Below, in pieces: positions 1 through 6,862 of a DNA stretch of 8,548 nucleotides; within the stretch, counting starts at the first letter, position 1, and each line of letters opens with the position of its first letter. The position numbers and the translations under genes were made by a program. This DNA is from an uncultured Porphyromonadaceae bacterium (lineage in GTDB: Bacteria > Bacteroidota > Bacteroidia > Bacteroidales > Muribaculaceae). Under the pieces are notes generated by a model, which saw nothing but the letters and a program-made list of their open reading frames with translations, had not been told where the DNA came from and did no database searches. The DNA is taken from positions 1 through 8,548 of the forward strand of contig CAMWLX010000129.1 of assembly GCA_947175225.1 (NCBI GenBank), given 5' to 3'.

Positions 1-30
1 AGATTTTACTGCTCGCGTAACTCGAGTTTC

Positions 31-1125
31 TTATTTTACGAAAATGGTTTTGGGATTGTCATGAAATTTCTTGAAATCAGCTTCTGCCGGATGTCCGGGG
101 TAAGGCACATAGAAATGTTCTGGTTTCTCATCTTTATTGGCATTGCGCCAAACGCATACATATGCAACGGGAATATCGCTGACGAGAGGAAGCAGCACCT
201 CAGTGAACCAATTATCCATGACCACACTTTCAAGTCCGGTCTCTGTGAATGCTGCCAATTTACCTCTCTTGGCAGCCTCTTCAGCAACGTATGGGAGCAA
301 TCCGCTGACAGATTGGCGATACTGCTCCACATTGTCGGCTCCTCCGAAATGATAGATGTCGCTGCCAAGTATATCGACGTATTCATCGCCCGGATATGTC
401 ACGAAATACTGCTCAGGCGTTGGAACGCGGTCGGGTGAATATGCCCACACTACATTGTCGATGCCTTTTTCGTCGAAGATGCGACGTGTACGTTTCCAAA
501 GATCCTTATACTGTTCGGGAGTTGAATTGCCTGCTCCCCACCAAAACCATGTGCCGGTATTCTCATGCCATGGACGGAAAATTACCGGCACTCGGTTGCC
601 ATCTGTATCTTGGAGCGATCCAATGAAATCTGCCACTTTTCCAATCCATAGGTCGAGAGTGTCGGCAAGAGCTTGATTTTCTTGAAGTTCTTTTAGTGGA
701 GACACCGATACATCCCATGCATCCCCGCCGTTGAGAGGATTACGAAGATGCCAACTGATTGCATTGATACCTCCACGTGCATTTTGAGCTATTATTTCGT
801 TGGCTATGAAGTGGAATGGCACTCCGTCAAGATTTTTTGTCGAGTCGAGTTCAAGCATACCGAGATCCCAATTCATAAGTCCCGGATATTCCCCGGTGAC
901 ATCCTTTACGTCTGATCTGCCTGCCTCATATTTCCATTCGTGGCCGTATGCAGGGTCATCAGCATGGCCGAAAAAGAATTTGCCGGATGCTGTGGTCGAA
1001 TCAAGAAGTGCTATCATCTTGGCAGCCGGTGTCGTTGTTTCAGGATTTTCAGTTTGAGTTTTCTTTCCTCCGGAGCATGATGTGATTATCAAGCCGGCAG
1101 CAAGAAGAAATATACTTGTCTTCAT
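31..1125 (-). CDS. GH26 endo-beta-1,4-mannanase, lipoprotein
   Basis: This enzyme probably hydrolyses internal beta-1,4-mannosidic bonds of mannan, galactomannan or glucomannan. I chose the start at 1125 (364 aa). The frame stays open to an ATG at 1182, but the 1125 start gives a clean lipoprotein signal: a Lys, a hydrophobic stretch, then a lipobox ending in ITSC with Cys17. The GH26 catalytic domain fills about residues 40-360. Visible motifs are SWH near residue 126, RPWHENTG with the acid/base Glu188, and FTETG with the nucleophile Glu295. VWRNA follows near the C-terminus. The length suits a single-domain GH26 with no binding module. Residues after the lipidated Cys are SGGKK, basic rather than the acidic pattern of the known Bacteroidota surface-export signal, so surface exposure is uncertain. 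It is the last visible gene of the leftward operon, 244 bp after the GH5 gene. Family assignment is secure; mannan specificity is inferred from the family and the GH5 neighbour. Confidence 0.93.
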   Translation of the reverse strand: MKTSIFLLAAGLIITSCSGGKKTQTENPETTTPAAKMIALLDSTTASGKFFFGHADDPAYGHEWKYEAGRSDVKDVTGEYPGLMNWDLGMLELDSTKNLDGVPFHFIANEIIAQNARGGINAISWHLRNPLNGGDAWDVSVSPLKELQENQALADTLDLWIGKVADFIGSLQDTDGNRVPVIFRPWHENTGTWFWWGAGNSTPEQYKDLWKRTRRIFDEKGIDNVVWAYSPDRVPTPEQYFVTYPGDEYVDILGSDIYHFGGADNVEQYRQSVSGLLPYVAEEAAKRGKLAAFTETGLESVVMDNWFTEVLLPLVSDIPVAYVCVWRNANKDEKPEHFYVPYPGHPAEADFKKFHDNPKTIFVK

Positions 1126-1236
1126 ATTTGTGAGGATTTTGATTGCTGAAAGATTTGGAGTGGCCGCTACGGATAAAGCCATTATACGAAATGCAGCCAG
1201 CCACTCTCCGAGATCAATGAAAAATGTAGTTGGTAG

Positions 1237-1359
1237 AATATAGTAGCAATGTCACTAAATTAAGACCAATTTACGGCGTCAAGCAATGTAGTTAGCGCAC
1301 TCCGTGCGCGTCATTAAGCGTCTTAAACTATCTTAATTTAGTGACATTAAATATAGTAG
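1237..1359. mobile_element. MITE-like element with 18-bp terminal inverted repeats and 10-bp flanking duplication
   Basis: AATGTCACTAAATTAAGA at 1248-1265 is the exact reverse complement of 1331-1348. One unpaired base (1247 and 1349) lies outside each arm. Beyond these, the 10-mer AATATAGTAG occurs directly repeated at 1237-1246 and 1350-1359, as a target-site duplication would. The interior is only about 65 bp and non-coding. It contains the tight hairpin GCGCAC-TCC-GTGCGC at 1295-1309, preceded by a GTAG at 1288-1291 that recalls REP-type repeats. The arrangement fits a non-autonomous miniature transposon moved in trans. It lies between the GH5 stop and the GH26 start. I could not identify a parent insertion sequence. 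The alternative is a locally evolved attenuator-like RNA structure, but the flanking duplication argues for insertion. Confidence 0.72.
1295..1309. repeat. GC-rich hairpin inside the MITE-like element
   Basis: GCGCAC and GTGCGC form a perfect 6-bp stem with a 3-nt loop. It stands out from the A/T-rich surroundings. No T-run follows on either strand, so it is not a standard intrinsic terminator. In the mRNA of the leftward operon it would sit at the tip of the larger hairpin formed by the 18-bp arms. Confidence 0.6.
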
Positions 1360-1369
1360 AAGATATTAT

Positions 1370-2680
1370 TCAAGGAATTGCCTGGCGGATTATCGCAATG
1401 GTAGTTGAGTCAGACGCAAAGACGGAGTTAAGTCCCTGTGCCTCCTGTGCAGGATCTCCTGTGTAGTCATCACCCGGTTGCCATACTTCATGAGCCGGCT
1501 TGGCAAGTCCACCCCAGCCCCAGAAGTTGGCTCCTTTGATCTTGCCGCCACCCTTTATCTCAGAGAATACATGGCTGTAGTAGGCATCGCGTCCGGTGAC
1601 GGGAGAGCCTTGGGCATACGCCATGCCGTCGCGTGGATATCCGAATTCTTCAAGCACGATTGGCTTGGAGCTTTCCCCTTTCTCTTGCAGAGCTTTCCCA
1701 AGCGCCTCGTAATGAGAGTTGATATAGTCAGTCGTGTTGAGGCAAGCCACAGCAACGCTATCTGTGACAGTCTCACCATTCACCCAACTCCAGTTGTAAG
1801 GCCAGATGTGGATAGTGGCATAGTCCACTTCAGGATAGGAGTGTATACGGGTCCATAGATCCATATCCCCCTCGCATCCCCACGCTCCTTCGCTTCCCGT
1901 AGAAACAAGATGGTTCGGGTCGATTTCTTTGATGAGTGAAGCGGTTTCTCCGATCCATTTTGCAAAGCTCTCTTTATTATCGGATGAGAAGCAACGCGGT
2001 TCGTTTGCTATCTGCCATGCCATGATGGCGGGACTTTCTGAATATGGTTTGCCGGTAATGCTGTTGGTCCGGCTCACTATGTTCCTGACATGGTTGGCAG
2101 CAAGTTTTTGTGCGGAATCACTGACAGAGAACTTGCTTGCATACGCCATATATGCAGGGTATCCGTCAGTGGCGGGATTGACCGCTTTTCCGTCGCCGGC
2201 CCATTCAAGATATGTGGAAAAGCCTCCGCTCCATTCCCAAGCATTATTGAGATATAGCACTGCTTTCATGTTGCGCTTCTCCAGCTCATCAAGGAGATAG
2301 TCGAGCCCTTGAAGTATAGTGTCATTGTAGACTCCCGGGCTTTTCTGGAGAGTGGGCGAGATATGTGATGCGAGACCTTCTGCTCCGTCGCCTCCTACGA
2401 GGATGCGGAGGTTGTTGATGCCTATGCTCTGAAGAGTATCGAGTTCGCGTGCGAGACGAGCGCGGTCGCCGCCCTGTCCTTCTGAGGCGAGGATGGCTCC
2501 ATACCAGAAGTTGGTGCCGACATATCGGTATACAGAATCACCGATATGGAACTCACCGTCTTTCACGGTCACGAATTGGTTGTCAATTTCTCCCTCGGAT
2601 GCTTTCTTGCCTCCAGAGCAGGCAGACCCGATGATGGCTGCCCCCATAAGGGCGATGCCAATTAGTTTCTTATATTTCAT
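1370..2680 (-). CDS. GH5 endo-beta-1,4-mannanase (subfamily 7-like), lipoprotein
   Basis: This 436-aa protein is a GH5 glycoside hydrolase, most like the mannanase subfamily GH5_7. It begins with a lipoprotein signal (lipobox IGSAC, Cys21). The TIM barrel runs from about residue 38 to 430. It opens with a strand reading YVGTNFWYG and carries the conserved LRIL with Arg92. The acid/base is Glu227 in WQIANEPR. IHIWP holds the helper His291. The nucleophile is Glu345 in LEEFGYPRD, and FWGWGG contributes an active-site Trp387. NFWYG near the start and the Trp-rich cleft fit mannanases better than cellulases. The mature N-terminus is C-S-G-G-K-K, the same six residues as in the GH26 neighbour. It follows the esterase gene by 82 bp with no -7 box visible in the gap, so the two are probably co-transcribed. 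Endo-mannanase is the best call; subfamily and substrate are inferred. Confidence 0.9.
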   Translation of the reverse strand: MKYKKLIGIALMGAAIIGSACSGGKKASEGEIDNQFVTVKDGEFHIGDSVYRYVGTNFWYGAILASEGQGGDRARLARELDTLQSIGINNLRILVGGDGAEGLASHISPTLQKSPGVYNDTILQGLDYLLDELEKRNMKAVLYLNNAWEWSGGFSTYLEWAGDGKAVNPATDGYPAYMAYASKFSVSDSAQKLAANHVRNIVSRTNSITGKPYSESPAIMAWQIANEPRCFSSDNKESFAKWIGETASLIKEIDPNHLVSTGSEGAWGCEGDMDLWTRIHSYPEVDYATIHIWPYNWSWVNGETVTDSVAVACLNTTDYINSHYEALGKALQEKGESSKPIVLEEFGYPRDGMAYAQGSPVTGRDAYYSHVFSEIKGGGKIKGANFWGWGGLAKPAHEVWQPGDDYTGDPAQEAQGLNSVFASDSTTIAIIRQAIP

Positions 2681-2724
2681 GTCTTTATTTATCTTTTGGC
2701 GTTATGACTTCATTTTGCATAGCC

Positions 2725-2756
2725 AATTATGCATTATGCATCATGAATTATGCATT
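2725..2756. repeat. Short ATTATGCAT repeats in the esterase-GH5 spacer
   Basis: ATTATGCAT occurs three times in 30 bases, at 2726-2734, 2733-2741 and 2747-2755, the first two overlapping. The 82-bp gap contains little else before the A-rich leader of the GH5 gene. It looks like slipped simple-sequence DNA. I see no promoter or terminator in it. Confidence 0.6.
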
Positions 2757-2762
2757 CTATAA

Positions 2763-4205
2763 TTACCAGTTGTCAGTGCGGAAAGGAATAAGCGGAAGTC
2801 CGTACATATCCTTGAGCTGGCCGATTGCAAAATTCTTGAAGCAATAGCGCACTGCCTTGATGTCTTTCACCTTGTCGCTTGATACTGTCACGGTATATGG
2901 CCAGTTCCAGTCTTCCACAGCTTTCGCCGGATAGAACACTTGATCTTCACCTGCCACTTCAAATCCCGGAAGGTCTATGTTAGGATTCAGACCTCCGATT
3001 GCGTTGTTGAAGGTAAGCACGGCAGTGTCCCCTTTTAGTTCTACCGATTTATATGAAGGATAGACGTTGGGTATTCCTTCTATGCCATATGTGCGTGCGC
3101 CTGCCATGAATGCGAGGCGTTCGCCTATCTCTTTCTTCTTTCTGGCGTGTATGTCAGGCACTTCAAAAGGATATACAAGGTCGGTGGTGCATACGATGCC
3201 GCTGTTAGGCAATATCTCCGCTGCCTTATGCTGGCATTCACGGAATTTGGCGGCATTGTCAGCCTCCGGGTTGTCATAGTTCCAGCCGGGGAGTTCCACG
3301 AAGTAGAACGGAAGTTCACCGAGTCCCCATTCATCGCGCCAGATTTCTACCATGTCTTTCTGATGCTGTGGATATTCATTCTCTCGCCCAACGTTTGATT
3401 CACCCTGATTCCAAAGGAAACCCTTGACTGTGTATCCAAGCACTGGCTTGAGCATGGCATTATACATCACACCGATGCGCTCCCAATTCCCCATATCCTT
3501 GTTTTTCTCCTCGGCTGCCATATCCCAGCCTTCGTAAGTGTCGAGTTTCCATTTAGGAATCCATCCTTCTACTTTTGAACCCCCGTATGCGCAGTTGATG
3601 ATTCCGACAGGCACATTCAGCAGGTCAGTCAGCGACTGCGCAAAGAAGTAGGCGAGGGCTGAGAATTCCCCGGCATTTTTAGGGTTGGAGACATTCCATT
3701 TCCCTTCTACTTTTTCTTGTGGAGTGTAGGCTTCTCGCTTGGGAATATTAGCCATCCTTATCCCGGGGTATTTCCCGGAATATGCTATCGCTTGTGCTGC
3801 TCCTTCGATAGGTTGGATGCCGAAGCCTCGGAGTGGCATTTCCATATTTGATTGTCCTGAGCAGAACCATACCTCGCCGATAAGCACATTGCCGATCGAG
3901 ACAGATCCGTCAGCATCTTTGAATTCAATAGAATAAGGGGTGAAAGAAGCTTCCGGAGTGGCGACGGCTATCTCCCAGCGGCCACTTTTATTGTCAGACT
4001 TCGTGGTATAAGTCTTTCCGTCCCAGGAAGTGGTCACGTCTACTGTTGATCCGGGTTTGCTCCATCCCCAGAGTTTAGCGTTTGAATTTTGCTGAAGCAC
4101 AGCGTTGTCGCTGATGATATCCGGGAGTTCTACCTTTGCTGAGACTCCGATTGCCGTCATGGCAAGCATGGCGGAGAGTATTAGTTTTGTTGGGGTTGGG
4201 TTCAT
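2763..4205 (-). CDS. Exported SGNH-type acetylesterase (sialate O-acetylesterase family)
   Basis: A 480-aa carbohydrate acetylesterase of the SASA family. Residues 1-23 form a type I signal peptide ending VSA, with no lipobox, so a periplasmic location is likely. Residues 25-105 form the beta-rich N-terminal domain usual in this family, starting at LPDIISDNAVLQQ. The catalytic domain follows: GEVWFCSGQSNMEMPL with nucleophile Ser119, YGGS near 207-210, WNQGESN at 265-271, and PDIH with the Asp351/His353 pair. All expected catalytic elements are present. Homologues are often labelled sialate O-acetylesterase, but nothing else here concerns sialic acid. Being the first gene of a mannanase operon, it more probably removes O-acetyl groups from acetylated mannan or glucomannan; that substrate is inference. 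The start follows an A/T-rich leader downstream of the -7 box at 4235-4242. Confidence 0.88.
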   Translation of the reverse strand: MNPTPTKLILSAMLAMTAIGVSAKVELPDIISDNAVLQQNSNAKLWGWSKPGSTVDVTTSWDGKTYTTKSDNKSGRWEIAVATPEASFTPYSIEFKDADGSVSIGNVLIGEVWFCSGQSNMEMPLRGFGIQPIEGAAQAIAYSGKYPGIRMANIPKREAYTPQEKVEGKWNVSNPKNAGEFSALAYFFAQSLTDLLNVPVGIINCAYGGSKVEGWIPKWKLDTYEGWDMAAEEKNKDMGNWERIGVMYNAMLKPVLGYTVKGFLWNQGESNVGRENEYPQHQKDMVEIWRDEWGLGELPFYFVELPGWNYDNPEADNAAKFRECQHKAAEILPNSGIVCTTDLVYPFEVPDIHARKKKEIGERLAFMAGARTYGIEGIPNVYPSYKSVELKGDTAVLTFNNAIGGLNPNIDLPGFEVAGEDQVFYPAKAVEDWNWPYTVTVSSDKVKDIKAVRYCFKNFAIGQLKDMYGLPLIPFRTDNW

Positions 4206-4231
4206 GATGGTATTGGGTTATTATCTTTCGA

Positions 4232-4243
4232 TTGCAAAATTAT
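4232..4243 (-). promoter_or_regulatory. Promoter -7 box for the esterase-GH5-GH26 operon
   Basis: Read on the minus strand this is ATAATTTTGCAA, containing TAATTTTG (4242-4235), a match to the Bacteroidota -7 consensus TAnnTTTG. It lies about 30 bases before the esterase ATG. No TTTG is present 19-21 bases upstream, so the -33 element is poor, which suggests activator dependence. Confidence 0.6.
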
Positions 4244-4249
4244 GAAAAA

Positions 4250-4261
4250 TATCAGTTGATA
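4250..4261. promoter_or_regulatory. Dyad TATCA-GT-TGATA
   Basis: TATCA and TGATA are perfect 5-bp inverted arms with a 2-bp spacer. The dyad sits 7 bp upstream of the leftward -7 box, between it and the 15-bp tandem repeats, in line with further TATC/GATA half-sites. It may be a regulator site; this is inferred from position only. Confidence 0.35.
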
Positions 4262-4264
4262 AAT

Positions 4265-4294
4265 GATACTATTTTATCCGATACTAACATATCC
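4265..4294. promoter_or_regulatory. Tandem 15-bp repeat, candidate activator site
   Basis: GATACTATTTTATCC (4265-4279) is followed directly by GATACTAACATATCC (4280-4294), identical at 12 of 15 positions. Each unit begins GATA and ends TATCC, so each is also an imperfect inverted repeat. The pair lies between the two divergent -7 boxes, 22 bp from the leftward box and 45 bp from the rightward one. Direct repeats at such positions are typical of activator binding, and the AraC-type protein encoded at 6863-7765 is the natural candidate. Binding is not shown by the sequence. Confidence 0.45.
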
Positions 4295-4338
4295 GTTCTT
4301 TTTATTACAGAAAAATATGAATCTTAAGATTAGATTTT

Positions 4339-4350
4339 ATAATTTTGCAA
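4339..4350 (+). promoter_or_regulatory. Promoter -7 box for the GH2 gene
   Basis: ATAATTTTGCAA contains TAATTTTG (4340-4347), matching TAnnTTTG. The same 12 bases occur inverted at 4232-4243 as the divergent operon's box. The leader to the GH2 ATG would be about 30-35 nt. No clear -33 TTTG is found upstream, as for the partner promoter. Confidence 0.6.
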
Positions 4351-4387
4351 CAAATAATCAATCATAACCCCATCGCATACTAAAATT

Positions 4388-6829
4388 ATGAAGCGCATTG
4401 CAATTCCCATCTGTCTTCTCTCACTGGCAGCCTTCTCTCTGTCAGCTTCCGAACGCACCCTCTTCAATGATGGTTGGATGTTCGCTTTCGGCGATGCTTC
4501 CGATCCGGCTAAGGATTTTGGATGCGGCACAGAGTATTTCAATTATCTGACTAAGGCCAACTCTATACACAATGAGGGTCCTTATTCTCCGAAGTTCGAT
4601 CCGGGGAAATGGGATGCTGAGTGGAAGCCTGTAGCTCTTCCTCACGATTGGGTGGTCGATCTCCCATTTGCTCCGGAAGCAAGCCATAGCCACGGCTATA
4701 AGACAGTTGGATATAAATATCCTGAGACAAGCGTGGGATGGTATAGAAAGACATTTGATATTCCGGCAGAAGACTATGGTAAGCATTTTGCCCTGCAGTT
4801 TGACGGAATCTTCCGCGATGCACGTATCTGGGTCAATGGTTTCTATCTTGGCAGTGAGCCAAGTGGGTATGCCACCCAAGTGTATGACATATCTGAATAC
4901 CTTAATTATGGCGGCGAGAATGTGGTAGCGGTAAGAGCTGATGCCACTCTCGAAGAAGGATGGTTTTATGAAGGAGCCGGTATATATAGGAATGTATGGC
5001 TCGATAAGAGCGACCCTCTGCACGTTGCGCCGTTTGGCACATTTGTATATGCCGACATGAATTATCCCTATGATGAGATCACTGTCAATGTCCATACTAC
5101 TGTTGATAATAAGGGTAATTCTCCGGCAGAATATAAAGTGCGCAACTATCTCGTGGCTCCCGATGGAAAAAAGACTGAAATGCCGGAATCGTCGGTGATG
5201 ACTCTCGCTGGAAAGGAAAGCGGAACATCAAAGGCGACCGTCAATCTGAGCAATCCGACTCTTTGGGATATTGATGCCCCGGCGATGTATGAAGTGGTGA
5301 CAGAAGTAGTCAAAGACGGTAAGGTAGTGGATACAAGTGTGACTAAGACAGGATTCCGCGACGTTAAGTTTGATGCTGACAAAGGATTTTTCCTAAATGG
5401 GCGCAATGTCAAGATAAAGGGTGTCAACATGCATCAGGATCATGCCGGAGTAGGGGCAGCCATTCCTGATGCCATGCAGGCCTACCGCCTGAAAGAACTA
5501 AAGAAATATGGAGTAAATGGGTATAGATCGAGCCATAATCCTATGTCGCCCGCTATGCTTGAGGCTTGCGACACTCTTGGCATCCTCGTGATGGAAGAGA
5601 ATCGTCTGACTGGTGTCAACGATTATCATATCGGTCAGCTTAAGCGTATGATAGAGCGCGACCGCAATCACCCCTCTGTGATCGTATGGAGTGTAGGAAA
5701 TGAAGAATGGGGCACTGAATGGAATGACTTTGGCAGTCGTATTTCTGAGTCGATGCGTGAGTATGCCCATCGTCTCGACCCTACACGCCCGATGGCTATG
5801 GCTACTTCCGGAGGTCCGACTGTAGTTGTTCCGGTTGATATTGCCGGCTACAACTATGTGCTTCAAAATCCTATCGAGGAGCATAGGAAAAATTATCCTC
5901 ATAGGAAGGCATTAGGAACTGAAGAGACTACGGGTTGCGGAGCTCGAGGGGTCTACTACGATGACCATGACAATGGGTTTATGAAGGCAATCAACAGAGC
6001 TCCAAGCGGTCCGGATAGTCTCTACAATGCTATAGAACGAGGATGGAAATTCTATGATGAGCGTCCTTGGCTGGGTGGGCTTTTCTATTGGACAGGTTTC
6101 GACTATCGCGGAGAGTCCAATCCTATGGTATATCCGGCTACAAATTCTCAGTTTGGCGTGCTCGATTATTGTGGATTCCCGAAAGATGAGGCTTTCTATT
6201 TGAAGTCTTGGTGGACTGATGAGCCTGTGCTTCATATCTTCCCTCATTGGAATCTTCAAGGCCACGAAGGGGAGGAAGTCGACATTTGGGCTTATAGCAA
6301 TATGGATGAGGCAGAGCTTTTTGTCAATGGCAAAAGTCAGGGTCGTCAGGCGATGCCGAAGAATGGTCACCTTAGCTGGAAGACCGTCTATCAGCCCGGT
6401 AAGGTCAAGGCTGTCGGATATAAAAATGGAAAGAAGGCTATGGAGACGGTGGTAGAGACTACAGGCGAGCCGGCTGTAATAGAACTCACCGCCGACCGCA
6501 GTGCAATTGATGCCGATGGCCGCGACGTGGCGGTTGCTACTGTCAGGGTGCTTGACAAGAAGGGGCGTTTCGTGCCTGATGCAAATGTAGAGCTTATCTT
6601 GAATGCTGAAGGTCCGGTTAATATCCTCGGTGTAGGCAATGGTGACCCGACGTTCAAGGCAGTGGAGCGTCCTGTTGATGGCAGTGGCAAGGATTTCAAA
6701 GTGAAGACTTTTAATGGGCTTGCCCAAGTGCTGTTGCAATCAGAAAATGAGGATGGTGTCGGGACTCTTTCGGTTGGCTCGGAAAATCTACGTCCCGGAA
6801 AACTTACAATAAAGGTAGCCGGCAAATAA
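4388..6829 (+). CDS. Exported GH2 beta-galactosidase-type glycoside hydrolase
   Basis: An 813-aa GH2 enzyme. Residues 1-20 are a type I signal peptide (hydrophobic core ending SLSA), so it is probably periplasmic. Domains in order: sugar-binding jelly roll (about 25-210, with GWYRKTFDIP and DGIFRDARIWVNG), Ig-like domain (about 215-325), TIM barrel (about 330-615), a DUF4982-like domain (about 615-690) and a C-terminal Ig/Big-like domain (about 695-810). The barrel has GVNMHQDHAG and YRSSHNP, and the acid/base Glu439 in WSVGNEEW. The nucleophile is Glu512 or Glu513 in GTEETTG, Glu512 by spacing to RGVY. These motifs are of the beta-galactosidase type; GH2 beta-mannosidases normally show NEN and SEFG instead. 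Next to mannanases, removal of beta-galactosyl caps from beta-galactoglucomannan is plausible, but the substrate is inference and a related activity such as beta-glucuronidase is possible. It is transcribed divergently from the mannanase operon. Confidence 0.9.
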   Translation: MKRIAIPICLLSLAAFSLSASERTLFNDGWMFAFGDASDPAKDFGCGTEYFNYLTKANSIHNEGPYSPKFDPGKWDAEWKPVALPHDWVVDLPFAPEASHSHGYKTVGYKYPETSVGWYRKTFDIPAEDYGKHFALQFDGIFRDARIWVNGFYLGSEPSGYATQVYDISEYLNYGGENVVAVRADATLEEGWFYEGAGIYRNVWLDKSDPLHVAPFGTFVYADMNYPYDEITVNVHTTVDNKGNSPAEYKVRNYLVAPDGKKTEMPESSVMTLAGKESGTSKATVNLSNPTLWDIDAPAMYEVVTEVVKDGKVVDTSVTKTGFRDVKFDADKGFFLNGRNVKIKGVNMHQDHAGVGAAIPDAMQAYRLKELKKYGVNGYRSSHNPMSPAMLEACDTLGILVMEENRLTGVNDYHIGQLKRMIERDRNHPSVIVWSVGNEEWGTEWNDFGSRISESMREYAHRLDPTRPMAMATSGGPTVVVPVDIAGYNYVLQNPIEEHRKNYPHRKALGTEETTGCGARGVYYDDHDNGFMKAINRAPSGPDSLYNAIERGWKFYDERPWLGGLFYWTGFDYRGESNPMVYPATNSQFGVLDYCGFPKDEAFYLKSWWTDEPVLHIFPHWNLQGHEGEEVDIWAYSNMDEAELFVNGKSQGRQAMPKNGHLSWKTVYQPGKVKAVGYKNGKKAMETVVETTGEPAVIELTADRSAIDADGRDVAVATVRVLDKKGRFVPDANVELILNAEGPVNILGVGNGDPTFKAVERPVDGSGKDFKVKTFNGLAQVLLQSENEDGVGTLSVGSENLRPGKLTIKVAGK

Positions 6830-6862
6830 GCTTTGTCGGATACGTTGCAAAAGGGAACAGTC

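Noticed and set aside
11..28. Palindrome AACTCGAGTT just after the GH26 stop as a terminator
   Set aside because: There is no loop or T-run and the window ends there, so a terminator cannot be supported.
1126..1182. An upstream ATG at 1182 extending the GH26 protein by 19 residues
   Set aside because: The extension places non-signal residues before a clean lipoprotein signal peptide; the ATG at 1125 is the better start.
2725..2756. ATTATGCAT repeats as a CRISPR-like or regulatory array
   Set aside because: Units overlap or are separated by only a few bases, with no spacers; simple-sequence slippage explains them.
4442..5095. A 217-codon open frame on the minus strand
   Set aside because: It is antisense to the signal-proximal and sugar-binding part of the GH2 gene and arises from its codon pattern.
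5912..6739. A 275-codon open frame on the minus strand
   Set aside because: It lies wholly antisense to the GH2 coding region, whose plus-strand translation has intact GH2 barrel and C-terminal domains; the antisense product has no recognisable motif.
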